A DNA stretch of 64,000 bases from positions 186,001 through 250,000 of the forward strand of contig CAWADP010000006.1 of the NCBI GenBank assembly GCA_963780805.1, given 5' to 3'. The DNA is from JASHVB01 sp963780805 (lineage in GTDB: Bacteria > Pseudomonadota > Alphaproteobacteria > Acetobacterales > Acetobacteraceae). Below, piece by piece: positions 51,847 to 62,876 of this stretch (position 1 is the stretch's first letter; every line of letters begins with the position of its first letter). The translations under genes were made by a program, and so were the position numbers. The notes below the pieces were generated by a model. That model was not told where the DNA came from and ran no database searches. It worked only from the letters and a program-made list of their open reading frames with translations.

Positions 51847-52933
51847 ATGCGGTCGTGGATCCACATCGTGCGCGGACGGCACGTCCGTCAGGCGCGGGTC
51901 GGGCTGGGCGAATTGCGGGAGGAGCATCTCAGCCGCCAGGGCTTCTTCGGCCCGGTGGCCATGATTTACCGTGAGCATGGCCCGAATGAGGTGGTGCGGG
52001 TCGAGGGCACCTTGCACCCTCGCCGCGTGGTCGATACGGCGCGGGTAGAGCCGCCGGACCAGACCGACCCGCGCGGCGTGCCGGAGGTGCTGCTGTCCAA
52101 CGCCGATGTCAGCGTGGGGATCAGCCGGCGAGCCACGGCGATGCCGTTCGCCTATCGCAATACGGACGGCGACCTGCTGTATTTCGTACACCGCGGCTCC
52201 GGTGCGTTCGCCACCGAGTTCGGTCGTCTGGCGTATGAGCCGGGCGACTACGTGCTGATCCCGAAGGGTGTCACTTTCAGCCTGATGCCGGATGCGGGCG
52301 ACAGTCACCTGTTGGTGATCGAAATCAACGGGGCCTCTGGCGCTGACGGAGCATGTGCAGGTCGGGCGCCACATGCCGGTCGATCCGACCGTGCTGACCT
52401 TGCCGGACCTGGTCGATTATGGCTTCGCCCCGCGCGAGGAATGGGAGCTGCGGGTGAAGCATGGCGGCACGCACAGCTCCATCTTCTATCGCCACAATCC
52501 CCTGGTGTCCGTCGGCTGGAAGGGCGATCTGTTCCCCTTCAAGCTGAACATTCGCGACATCATCCCGATCAGCTCCGACCGCATCCACCTGGCGCCGTCC
52601 GCCTGGGCGACGTTCGAGGCGTCCGGCTTCATGGTGGTGACGTTCGTGCCGCAGATGGCGGTGGCTGACCCGAACGCGGAGGAGTTGCCGTCCTACCACC
52701 GCAATATCGATTACGACGAGAGCGTGTTCGTGCATGACGGTGCGTCCGGCGCTCGTCGGCCGGGCACCTTGTCGCATGTGCCGCAGGGGATTCTGCACGG
52801 TGCGGACGAGGCGGCGCGCGCGGCGTTCCAGCAGCAGCGGAAACCGGGCATGCGGCGCACGCTGACCGGGGTGAGCGTGGACACCGAGCGTCCTCTGGTC
52901 CCGTCCACAGTGTGCGAGCGGCTGACCGGGTAA
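51847..52933 (+). pseudogene. Homogentisate 1,2-dioxygenase-like cupin enzyme, frameshifted
   Basis: GGAGGA lies six bases before ATG 51847. The first 160 residues (G-F-F-G-P-V-A-M-I-Y, then E-P-G-D-Y-V-L-I-P-K-G) and the rest (G-P-L-A-L-T-E-H-V-Q-V-G-R-H, Y-H-R-N-I-D-Y-D-E-S-V-F-V-H-D-G, P-Q-G-I-L-H-G) are in different frames. One extra G in gggg (52330-52333) separates them. Iron-ligand motifs H-R-N-x-D-Y-x-E and P-Q-G-I-x-H-G match homogentisate dioxygenase. The joined protein of about 361 residues is shorter than the 430-residue classical enzyme, so a different ring-cleaving substrate is possible. Confidence 0.8.
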
Positions 52934-52965
52934 GTCATCGCATCAGGGTGTCATTGCGCGTTAAC

Positions 52966-53005
52966 GGCGGGTCGGCCGCCAGGCCGGTGGTCAATTCGCA
53001 ATGAC
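52966..53005. repeat. 40-bp dispersed repeat, copy of 35928-35967
   Basis: The block ggcgggtcggccgccaggcc and following bases to gcaatgac match 35928-35967 with one difference. Flanking gtgtcattgcg and cgcaatgacac make the whole a hairpin between the dioxygenase-like gene and the SDR gene. Confidence 0.8.
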
Positions 53006-53125
53006 ACCTGACGCGATGACGCTCCCACGCGACCAAACGGGCGCAATGACACCGACAGCGCCCCCGGCTTGACCTGACCTGCCATCGGGTCCGTATTCGC
53101 CCCCAACTGAGGGGAGGCAACCGTC

Positions 53126-53905
53126 ATGATCCTGAATGACATGGTCGCCATCGTGACTGGCGCCGGCCAGGGCATTGGCAAGGCGTGCGCGCTGGCACTG
53201 GCGGAGGCCGGCGCGAATGTGGTTGCCGCCGACATCAACGGCCCAAATGCCGAAGCGGTGGCGGAAGCAGCGGCGGCGTTCCAGCGGCGCACGCTGGGAT
53301 TGCACGTGGACGTCGGCGACCTGAGCGACATCGACCGCATGGTGCGCCAGGCGATGGAAACGTTCGGCCGCATCGACATCCTGGTGAACAACGCGGGGGT
53401 AACACGCCGCGCCGATATCATGGAGCTGACCGAGCAGGATTGGGACCGCATCCATCGGGTGAATGCGAAGGGCGTGTTCTTCTGCCTGCAACGCGTGGCG
53501 CGGGAGATGATCCCGCGGCGCAATGGCCGCATCATCAATATCGCATCCATTGCCGGGAAGGGCTACGCGGGCACGTCCAACGCGGCCTATGCGGCGAGCA
53601 AGGGCGCGGTAATCAGCCTGACCCGCACCGCGGCGCAGCAGCTCGCGCGGCACAATATCAACGTCAATGCAATCTGCCCCGGCGTGACACGCAGCGCTCT
53701 ATCGGAGGACAATCTGCGGGTGCGCGCGGCGCAAGAGGGCGTGACGGTGGCAGACATGGAACGCCGCCGCGCCCAGGCGATCCCACTGCAACGTGTCAAC
53801 GAGCCGGAGGATATCGCCGCGATGGCGGTGTTTCTCGCCTCGCCGGGTGCGCGCAACATCACAGCGCAGAGCTATAACGTCGATGGCGGCCTGATTCCGG
53901 AATGA
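53126..53905 (+). CDS. Short-chain dehydrogenase/reductase
   Basis: 259 residues, classical SDR: T-G-A-G-Q-G-I-G-K near residue 12, D-I-N-G cofactor loop, N-N-A-G-V near 90, catalytic Ser in N-I-A-S-I-A-G-K and Y-A-A-S-K near 156. The C-terminal Q-S-Y-N-V-D-G-G is conserved. The Asp after beta-2 (A-A-D-I-N) suggests NAD preference. It lies between the ring-cleavage-like dioxygenase and LigJ-like hydratase genes, so a role in the same aromatic pathway is likely. Confidence 0.9.
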   Translation: MILNDMVAIVTGAGQGIGKACALALAEAGANVVAADINGPNAEAVAEAAAAFQRRTLGLHVDVGDLSDIDRMVRQAMETFGRIDILVNNAGVTRRADIMELTEQDWDRIHRVNAKGVFFCLQRVAREMIPRRNGRIINIASIAGKGYAGTSNAAYAASKGAVISLTRTAAQQLARHNINVNAICPGVTRSALSEDNLRVRAAQEGVTVADMERRRAQAIPLQRVNEPEDIAAMAVFLASPGARNITAQSYNVDGGLIPE

Positions 53906-54060
53906 GGGGACGCGTATCGAATCGTTCCACCTCGTCCTCCGGTGGTGCTTAGCTTACCGTTGGCGCAGCGAGCCATCGCCTCCACGCGGCGGAAATTGGA
54001 ATACTGGCTAGGTGAAACTGTCGATCGCGGCAGGCCGCACTCAACAGGACGGAGGGACCA

Positions 54061-55067
54061 TGATCATCGATTGCCATGGGCATTACACCACCTCGCCGCG
54101 CCAGCACGAGGCGTGGCGGCAAGAGCAGGTTGCGGCGCATAAGGAGGGGCGGGCGGCACCGCCGCGGCCGGCGGTCAGCGATGACGAGATCCGCGCCAGC
54201 ATCGTGAACGGCCAGTTGAAGCTGCAGCAGGAACGCGGCACCGACGTGACGATCTTTTCGCCGCGTGCGGCGGGGATGGGGCACCATCTCGGCGATGCCT
54301 CCACCAGCGAGGCCTGGGCCACCGCCTGCAACGAGCTGATCTACCGTGTCTGCACCCTGTTCCCCCGCAACTTCGTCGGCGTGTGCATGCTGCCGCAGAG
54401 CACCGGCGTGTCGCCGCGCAACTGCATCGCCGAGCTCGAACGCTGCGTGCTGCAATACGGCTTCGTAGGCTGCAATTTGAATCCGGATCCGTCCGGCGGC
54501 TACTGGCAGGACCCGCCGCTGGGCGACCGCTACTGGTATCCGATATACGAGAAGATGGTCGAACTCGACGTGCCGGCGATGATCCATGTCAGCCAGGCCT
54601 GCAATCCGGCGTTTCACACCACCGGCTCGCACTATCTCAACGGCGATACCGCTGCGTTCATGCAGTGCCTGACGTCGGACCTGTTCAAGAACTTTCCCAC
54701 GCTGAAGTTCATCATCCCGCATGGCGGCGGCGCGGCGCCGTATCACTGGGGGCGCTTCCGCGGCATCGCCCAGGACATGAAGCTGCCACCGCTGTCGGAG
54801 CTGCTGCTGCACAACGTGTTCTTCGACACCTGCGTGTATCACCTGCCCGGCCAGGAATTGCTCGCGAAGGTCATCCCCGCCGACAACATCCTGTTTGCGT
54901 CGGAGATGATCGGCGCGGTGCGCGGGATTGATCCCGAAACCGGCTACCCGTACGACGACACCAAGCGCTATGTCGACCAACTGACACTGCCGGCCGCAGA
55001 CAAGCAGAAGATCTACGAGGGGAATGCGCGGCGGGTGTACTCGAGGCTATCGGCGCGACTGGCGTGA
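54061..55067 (+). CDS. LigJ-like amidohydrolase (4-oxalomesaconate hydratase type)
   Basis: 335 residues. It opens M-I-I-D-C-H-G-H-Y-T-T-S-P, as in LigJ, with the H-x-H metal motif at residues 6 and 8. It also has W-R-Q-E-Q near 20, M-I-H-V-S near 180, I-I-P-H-G-G-G near 218-224 and L-F-A-S-E-M-I-G-A near 280. In Sphingobium-type protocatechuate 4,5-cleavage LigJ hydrates 4-oxalomesaconate. GGAGGGACC precedes ATG 54061. No ligAB or ligK is in the window, so the pathway assignment is tentative. Confidence 0.82.
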
Positions 55068-55088
55068 CGCTCCGTCATTGACGGTCGG

Positions 55089-55179
55089 CGCCCGACCCCG
55101 AAGTGTCGCCCGACCCCGAAGTGTCGCCCGACTCCGAAGTGTCGCCCGACCCCGAAGGTGTCGCCCGACTCCGAAGTGT
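55089..55179. repeat. 18-bp tandem repeat, five copies
   Basis: Unit cgcccgaccccgaagtgt at 55089, 55107, 55125, 55143 (one extra g) and 55162, with c/t variation at one position. It runs straight into the dispersed repeat that starts at 55180. Confidence 0.92.
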
Positions 55180-55259
55180 CATTGCGAGCGCAGCCAAGCA
55201 ATCTCCCGCGAGTGACATGCTCGCTCGTCGGGAAATTGCTTCGCTGCGCTTGCAATGAC
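55180..55259. repeat. Dispersed cattgcgagcg hairpin repeat
   Basis: About 80 bp starting cattgcgagcgcagccaagc and ending gcttgcaatgac, an imperfect hairpin. Close relatives at 35736-35813 and 57943-58023 show the same ends with a variable middle. Such elements are common in intergenic DNA of Rhodospirillales. Confidence 0.8.
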
Positions 55260-55297
55260 AGAGGCTGGGGACGCCAGGGCAGCCGATACCGGCCGCC

Positions 55298-55903
55298 CTA
55301 TACCGCGTCGCGCGGATCGGCGAACGGCTCGGCGGGTGTCTGACGCACCGGCACGGGGCGCACGCGCGGCTCGGTTTGGCGGCGCGTAAATTCGGGGGCG
55401 ATGTCGGCCAGCTCGATGAATTGGTCGGCCTGGCGGCGCAGCTCATCCGCCACCATTGGCGGCGTCGTGCGGATCGAGGAAATCACCGATACCCGCACGC
55501 CCTTGCGCTGCATCGCCTCCACCAGCCGGCGGAAGTCCGAATCGCCGCTGAACAACACCGCGTGATCGATCCGCGGCGCCAGCTCCAGCATGTCCACCGC
55601 GACCTCGATGTCCATGCTGCCCTTGATACGGCGGCGGCCGGAGGAATCGGTGAACTCCTTGGCCGGCTTGGTCACCAGCGTGTAGCCGTTGTACGCCAGC
55701 CAGTCGGTCAGCGGCTTCAACGGCGAGTATTCGTCGGTCTCCAGCACCGCCGAATAGTAGTAGGCGCGGATGACGTGGGTCTTCTTGCGGAAGTACTCCA
55801 GCAGGTTGCGATAGTCCACGTCGAAGCCGAGGTTGCGCGATGCGGAGTACAGGTTGGCGCCGTCGATGAACAGGGCGGTGCGCTCGGTGGGGAGGAAATG
55901 CAT
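55298..55903 (-). CDS. NYN-domain (LabA/DUF88-type) protein
   Basis: 201 residues. PIN-like NYN domain: A-L-F-I-D-G-A-N-L-Y (about residues 9-18, conserved Asp), then R-A-Y-Y-Y-S near 46, K-G-S-M-D-I-E-V-A-V-D-M near 92-103 and H-A-V-L-F-S-G-D-S-D-F-R-R-L-V near 112-126. These Asp residues form the predicted metal-dependent ribonuclease site. The C-terminal tail is Pro/Arg-rich. GAGG five bases upstream supports ATG 55903. It is divergent from folK. Confidence 0.88.
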   Translation of the reverse strand: MHFLPTERTALFIDGANLYSASRNLGFDVDYRNLLEYFRKKTHVIRAYYYSAVLETDEYSPLKPLTDWLAYNGYTLVTKPAKEFTDSSGRRRIKGSMDIEVAVDMLELAPRIDHAVLFSGDSDFRRLVEAMQRKGVRVSVISSIRTTPPMVADELRRQADQFIELADIAPEFTRRQTEPRVRPVPVRQTPAEPFADPRDAV

Positions 55904-56070
55904 GGTGACCTCATGGCAAACGAAGACGGGCGAGGCCGTGAATGACCGAACCGCGACTTGAAGCTGCGCGGACCAGACGAACCAGGCTGCCCGGGGCGAC
56001 AGACATCGCAGCATCGCGCATCCCGTGGAAAAGTGAAACCGGGCGTGAGGGGAAGTACTGGAGGACGATC

Positions 56071-56579
56071 TTGGTTTCCATCGGCGCCAACCTGCCGGGA
56101 CCGGACGGCTCGTCACCGCTGGAGACGTGCCGGCGGGCGGCGGTGGCGCTGGACGCGCTGCCGGGGCTGCGGCTGCGTGGGCTGTCACGCTGGTTCGCGA
56201 CCGCGCCGGTTCTGCCGGAGCGAACGGCGGCAGGGACGCAGCCGTGTTACGTGAACGCCATGGCGCATCTGATGGGGGCGCACGGCGCGTGCGATCGATC
56301 CGGCTTTTGCTGCAACGTCTGATGGCGCTGGAGGCAGCGGCGGGGCGGGTGCGCAGCGTGCCAATGCGCCGCGGGTACTGGACCTCGACATCATCGCGAT
56401 CGGCGATCTGGTGCGCGCGTGCGCCCGATCCGGTGCTGCCGCACCCGCGCGCGCATCAGCGGGGGTTCGTGCTGGTGCCGCTGGCGGAGGTGGCGCCGGG
56501 CTGGATCCACCCGGTGCTGGGGCGGAGCGTCGAGGCGCTGCTCGCCGCGCTACCGGCGCAGGACGTGCGACCGCTATAG
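56071..56579 (+). pseudogene. folK: FolK (hydroxymethyldihydropterin pyrophosphokinase), multiple frameshifts
   Basis: The TTG start at 56071 has GGAGG seven bases upstream. Segments of a normal FolK follow in different frames: V-S-I-G-A-N-L-P-G-P-D and C-Y-V-N-A-M-A-H-L; then L-L-L-Q-R-L-M-A-L-E-A-A-A-G-R-V-R-S-V-P; then N-A-P-R-V-L-D-L-D-I-I-A-I-G-D; then P-D-P-V-L-P-H-P-R-A-H-Q-R-G-F-V-L-V-P-L. At least three indels lie at about 56275-56300, 56365 and 56415. Every motif is conserved within its segment, so decay, if real, is very recent. FolK transfers pyrophosphate from ATP in folate synthesis, normally an essential step. Confidence 0.75.
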
Positions 56580-56724
56580 GTGCGCAGATCGGGTTGCCTG
56601 TGGTTGGGACGCGTGCCGGCTCTGCGTGGCCCGTTTGATGGCCCGTGCGGTTGCGACCGGGTAGCACGGCGCCTATAAGGCGCGGCTTGGCCGGCCAGGG
56701 GTTCCGCGGGCTGGCCGTGCATGC

Positions 56725-56812
56725 GGAGAGGTGCCGGAGCGGTCGATCGGGGCGGTCTCGAAAACCGTTGTACTGTTATGGGGTACCGAGGGTTCGAATC
56801 CCTCCCTCTCCG
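56725..56812 (+). tRNA. tRNA-Ser (anticodon CGA)
   Basis: An 88-nt class II tRNA. The acceptor arms ggagagg (56725-56731) and cctctcc (56805-56811) pair perfectly, with discriminator G at 56812. The anticodon arm is gcggt-ctcgaaa-accgt, giving anticodon CGA (codon UCG). A long variable arm follows, and the T-arm contains ggttcgaatcc. CCA is not encoded. Confidence 0.96.
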
Positions 56813-56875
56813 TACCAAGCCATTGATTTATCAGGCACTCACTGGAATGTTGTAATGTGATCCAGCGCGCGAGCT

Positions 56876-57851
56876 CTACATCAGCAGTCCTTTCCGCAGC
56901 ATTCCGTGCACGCCCTTCTCGCCGTTCACCGTCTGCGTCACGTGGAAATCCACCGCCAGCGAGCAGAACTGGTACGCCTGCTCGCGCGACAGGTTGGTGC
57001 GGGCGGTGATGAAGCGGATCATCTCGCGCAGCGCCTGCTTCATCGCCAGGTCCAGGTCCTCATGCATGCCCATCGAAATGAAATGGGTCGGCGTCTCGGC
57101 CCGCGGGTAGCTGAGCAGGGCGATCGCGGGCGCCGCCGCCGCCGAGGACGTGTTCTTGTGCAGGGTCAGGGTGAAGGTGCCGGTCAGGCAGATCTCCAGC
57201 GCGTTGATGCAGACCTCGCCGTCGCCCTGCACGCCGTGGCCGTCGCCGGCGGAGAATTTCGCACCCTCGGTCCACACCGGCAAGAACAGGGTCGAGCCCT
57301 CGGTCGAGCTCCTTGTTGTCGAGGTTGCCGCCATGCTCGCGCGGCTGGATGGTGGAAATGGTGCCGTAGCGCCGGCGGTGGCGCGACGCCCATCACGCCG
57401 AAGAACGGCGCCAGCGTGAGCTCCGTGCCCCAGGGCAGCGTGCAGACGCGCGCGCGCGCGGTCCACCGGGATATGGCTGAGATAGCGCTCGGGAAAATCC
57501 TCCGGCAGCGTGCCGGCGAGCGGGCGGAAGCCGCAATAGCCCCAGTCGTTGCCCAACTCGATCTTGTCGATGCGGACCTCCAGCATGTCGCCCGGCGCGG
57601 CGCCGGCGACCGCGACCGGACCGGTGAGGATGTGCCCGCCGGCGCGCGGCAGGTTGGACGCATGGATCGCCGCCAGCGCCGGCGGGATGCGAAAGCCGGA
57701 GCCGGGCGGCGGCATCACCTCGGGCGCGCCGGAGACGCATTCCAGCACCACGGTGTCGCCGGAGTTGACGGTGAGCAGCGGCGGGAAGGCCGCATCGAAC
57801 ATGCCCCAGCGCACTGTTTCCGGGCTCGCCGCCAGGCGGTGCGGCTGCCAT
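56876..57851 (-). pseudogene. Acetamidase/formamidase family protein, four frame switches
   Basis: The ATG at 57851 has GGAGGTG close upstream. The family sequence runs M-A-A-H-R-L-A-A-S-P-E-T-V-R-W-G-M-F-D-A after one indel (about 57840). It continues to I-P-V-D-R-A-R, then V-C-T-L-P-W-G-T-E-L-T-L-A-P-F-F-G-V-M-G-V-A-P in the next frame (indel in the CG run 57446-57460). Next is Y-G-T-I-S-T-I-Q-P-R-E-H-G-G-N-L-D-N-K-E-L in the third frame (about 57370). It then returns to T-E-G-S-T-L-F-L-P-V (about 57303) and runs to the end. The three last switches cancel, so a misleading open frame survives. The enzyme would hydrolyse short amides. Confidence 0.75.
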
Positions 57852-57942
57852 GGTTCACCTCCGTCTTGTTGCGGTGCAGCTAAGACCGATTGGGGGGACG
57901 TGGCAACGGCCTTCGTTGTTGGCGCGGATGCCAGCGTTCAGG

Positions 57943-58023
57943 GTGTCGGTGCGAGCGAAGCGAAGCAATATTCCACGAATGACGTGCGGATGCTCCGGCA
58001 TGCTTCGCTGCGCTCGCAATGAC
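57943..58023. repeat. Dispersed cattgcgagcg-type hairpin repeat
   Basis: About 80 bp from gtgtcggtgcgagcgaagcg to gcttcgctgcgctcgcaatg. It is the third copy of the family at 35736 and 55180, in the gap between the divergent acetamidase and SLATT genes. Confidence 0.75.
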
Positions 58024-58169
58024 GGAATTCGTTGCGTTTTTGCGCCGCCACCGATGCCATCGTTCCGACGGCAGATGAACCATCCGCGCCGGCTCGGCAC
58101 TTCAACAGGAGTAGGAGCAGGTAGCGAATAGCAGCTTGTAGCGGGCCGCCATGCCCACGCCGGTGGGCC

Positions 58170-58809
58170 TTACCCGAGCCAATGACCCCATAAAGCCAAC
58201 CCAACAACGATGAGGGTCAGCACGATCGTTATTGTCGAGGCAATCAGCGGCAGTATCGATGTCACGAACGCCGATCCGACTCCCCCGGGCCCCTTGCCTC
58301 GTTGTGGATAATTGGTGAATTCATCTGGGTGCTTGTTCCGGTAACGCTGATAGTCGGCGGAATCGTGATTGGGATACCGGGCAAGGATGTTGTCGGTACT
58401 CACTGGCGAATGCAAGCAATTCGGTTCGGTTCTGAAATTCAGCGTACATCAACGCGCGGCGGAGCGCCCCAAGTGCGAGGGCACACTGTTGCATGCGCTC
58501 GGCGTTGACGGCGTCGTTGGAGGCAAACTGGATCAGGGCTGTGACAAGTATCAGCATAGCCGCCAGAATCGTCACCAGCAGTAATCCTGCGGCGATGATG
58601 GGTGCGGTGTGTATGGTCGCCGAGACGACTGTCAAGAATATAACCGCCGCGCTCGCCACAGCATTCAGCACGTTTACCCGCTTCTCACGGCGTCGCAGCC
58701 TCTCGGCCGCATTGAAACGAGAACCGGCCGTGGCCTTGAGCCGCCACACCAGGTCGGCTTTTTCGGTGGCCAAATAGCTAGACTCGGAGACCCCAGCGGC
58801 ATCATTCAT
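58170..58809 (-). pseudogene. SLATT-domain membrane protein, frameshifted
   Basis: The N-terminal part has A-E-R-L-R-R-R-E-K-R, two adjacent transmembrane helices (about residues 48-70 and 72-95), and Y-A-E-F-Q-N-R-T-E-L-L-A-F-A-S-E-Y. It continues as D-N-I-L-A-R-Y-P-N-H-D-S-A-D-Y-Q-R-Y-R in the next frame, with a third helix near the C-terminus. One extra base at 58395-58396 splits them. The joined 212-residue protein matches SLATT proteins, membrane proteins often proposed as pore-forming effectors in nucleotide-signalling defence systems. No nucleotide cyclase, CD-NTase or TIR partner is adjacent. Confidence 0.7.
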
Positions 58810-58937
58810 TGTCGTATGCTCAACGTCAGATCGATCCTCGGGAGGTTACAGTTCTTGCAGGCCGTGGTCCAGCGTTAGGACTGATATACACCCGTCCTCG
58901 CGCGCGGCGGGTGAGCGGCTGCGCCATCAGGCAGGCC

Positions 58938-60920
<1,983 letters not shown>

Positions 60921-60977
60921 CGTTAGAGGCTCTCCTTCAGTCGTCGAGGCGCCGCGTCGGGCGCGATGCCTCCTGGA

Positions 60978-62864
60978 TCACGCGGCAAGTTCCACCCCGT
61001 CGGGCTCGCCGGCCATCACCTTGTTCAGGGCCGCCTTCAAAGACAGGGCCCGGCGCTGGGTCTCCTGAGTGAGATTTGTTGCGGCTTCGGTTTCGGCCAA
61101 CTTCACCTCTTCACGCAGATGGTCCAGGTTAAGGAACCCGAAAATGTGCCACCATCCGGCTTCGGCCTCTGCGGGCATCGCGGCGGGGGAGGCACAAGCA
61201 GGCAACGGCACGGGGGCTGCTGCCAGGGCTTGCTCGATCTCCGCCTGCAATCCAGACATCGTGAGGTGGTCGATCAAAGCCCTGGAGTCAAGCACGTCGG
61301 CTTGATTGACCCAGGGGAGGATCGCCTCGCGCAACCGCGCCAGGGCGGCGGGCAGGGCCATCTCGGCGTAGGCGTGATCCACGTCGTGCGTCAGAGCCGG
61401 ATGGCGCAGCAGGATGGCGGTGAGGATGCGGGCGCGTTCGTTATCGGTCCCGTTAGCCGAGGGACGCGGGCGCGGCGCTGCTGACCGCGGCGCAGGGGTG
61501 CCGGGCCAGCCCGGGGAGGCGCCCGCGCGGCTCGGATAGGCGCCGGGGCGGCTCGGATAGGCGCCGGCGCGGCCGGGGTAGCCGCCGAACCGGCTGGCGC
61601 GTTCGCGGCGGCGGTCGGCATAGAAGCGGCCGCGCAGTGCTTCCAGGTATTCGTCGGACAACGCTTTGTCCGGGATGCGGCGCGCGGCCTGATCCAGACG
61701 GGTGCGGAACGCGGCGCGTTGCTCCGGCGTGGCGTCGCCCGCAGCCTCGCGCAGCAGGTCGTACAGCGCATCCGCCAACGGGCGCGCCGCCGTCAGCACG
61801 GCCTGGAAGCCCACCGCGCCCTGGCGTCGCACCAGCGTGTCCGGGTCTTCGCCGGCCGGCAGCGTGGCAAGCGTCAGCGTGCGGTCGGGCGCGAGCAGGG
61901 GCAGGGCGAGGTCGGCGGCCCGGGCGGCGGCGCGGGCGCCGGCGGCGTCGCCGTCGAAGCACAGGACCGGCGACGGCGACAGCCGCCACAGGGCTTCCAA
62001 TTGCTCATCCGTCAGCGCGGTGCCCAACGGAGCGACGGCGCCGCCGAAACCGGCCTGGTGCAGGGCGATCACGTCCGTATAGCCTTCGACCACCACCAGG
62101 GACGCGCCGCCGCGCACCGCCTCGCGAGCGAAGTCCAGCGCGTAGAGGTTGCGCCGTTTGGAGAACAACGGGGTCTCCGGCCCGTTGACGTATTTGGGCT
62201 GGCCATCGCCGAGGATGCGGCCTCCGAAGCTGATTACCCGGCCGCGACGGTCCCGGATGGGGAACATCACGCGGTTGAAGAACAAATCGTAGGGGCGGCC
62301 GGTTTCATCGTCGCGACGCATCAGGCCGGCTTCGACCAGCTGGTCCTGGGTGATGCCGTCGCGGACGAGGTCGGCATGCAGCGCGCCGCGGCCCTCGCCC
62401 GACCAGCCGAGGGCGAAGCGCCGGATGGTCTCCTCGGTCAGGCCGCGGCCACGCAGATAGGCGAGGGCGTGACGGCCTTCGGGCATAGAGAGACGCCGCT
62501 GGTAGCTGCCCTGGGCGGCCTGAACCACGGCCGCCAGATCCTGCTGGCGGCGGTCGGCTTCGGCGGCTTCGGGGGACGGTTTTGGTACCTCCAGCCCGGC
62601 TTCGGCGGCGAGCTGTTGCACCGCTTCGATGAAGCTGGCGCTCTGCGTCTGCATGACGAAGCTGATGGCGTCGCCATGCGCGCCGCAGCCGAAGCAGTGG
62701 TAGCCGTCCTCATATACGTAGAAGCTGGGGCTCTTCTCGTTATGGAACGGGCAGCAGCCCTTCATCTGCCGCCCGGAACGCGCCAGCTTCACGCGCCGCC
62801 CGATGACCGCCGCCAGGGGGGTGCGGCTGCGAAGCTCCTCGAGGAAGGCGGGAGAGAGGGCCAT
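60978..62864 (-). CDS. dnaG: DNA primase DnaG
   Basis: 628 residues. Zinc-binding domain C-C-P-F-H-N-E-K ... Y-H-C-F-G-C-G-A-H-G-D (about residues 34-63). RNA polymerase core with the TOPRIM motifs V-V-V-E-G-Y-T-D-V (about 257-265) and C-F-D-G-D-A-A-G (about 307-314). The DnaB-binding C-terminal domain follows a linker of 7-residue repeats (G-A-Y-P-S-R-P, G-A-Y-P-S-R-A; DNA at about 61505-61580). ATG 62864 (M-A-L-S-P-A-F) is where homology begins. It precedes rpoD in a probable operon with the GatB/YqeY gene. Confidence 0.96.
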   Translation of the reverse strand: MALSPAFLEELRSRTPLAAVIGRRVKLARSGRQMKGCCPFHNEKSPSFYVYEDGYHCFGCGAHGDAISFVMQTQSASFIEAVQQLAAEAGLEVPKPSPEAAEADRRQQDLAAVVQAAQGSYQRRLSMPEGRHALAYLRGRGLTEETIRRFALGWSGEGRGALHADLVRDGITQDQLVEAGLMRRDDETGRPYDLFFNRVMFPIRDRRGRVISFGGRILGDGQPKYVNGPETPLFSKRRNLYALDFAREAVRGGASLVVVEGYTDVIALHQAGFGGAVAPLGTALTDEQLEALWRLSPSPVLCFDGDAAGARAAARAADLALPLLAPDRTLTLATLPAGEDPDTLVRRQGAVGFQAVLTAARPLADALYDLLREAAGDATPEQRAAFRTRLDQAARRIPDKALSDEYLEALRGRFYADRRRERASRFGGYPGRAGAYPSRPGAYPSRAGASPGWPGTPAPRSAAPRPRPSANGTDNERARILTAILLRHPALTHDVDHAYAEMALPAALARLREAILPWVNQADVLDSRALIDHLTMSGLQAEIEQALAAAPVPLPACASPAAMPAEAEAGWWHIFGFLNLDHLREEVKLAETEAATNLTQETQRRALSLKAALNKVMAGEPDGVELAA

Positions 62865-62876
62865 CAGGGAGTCCTT

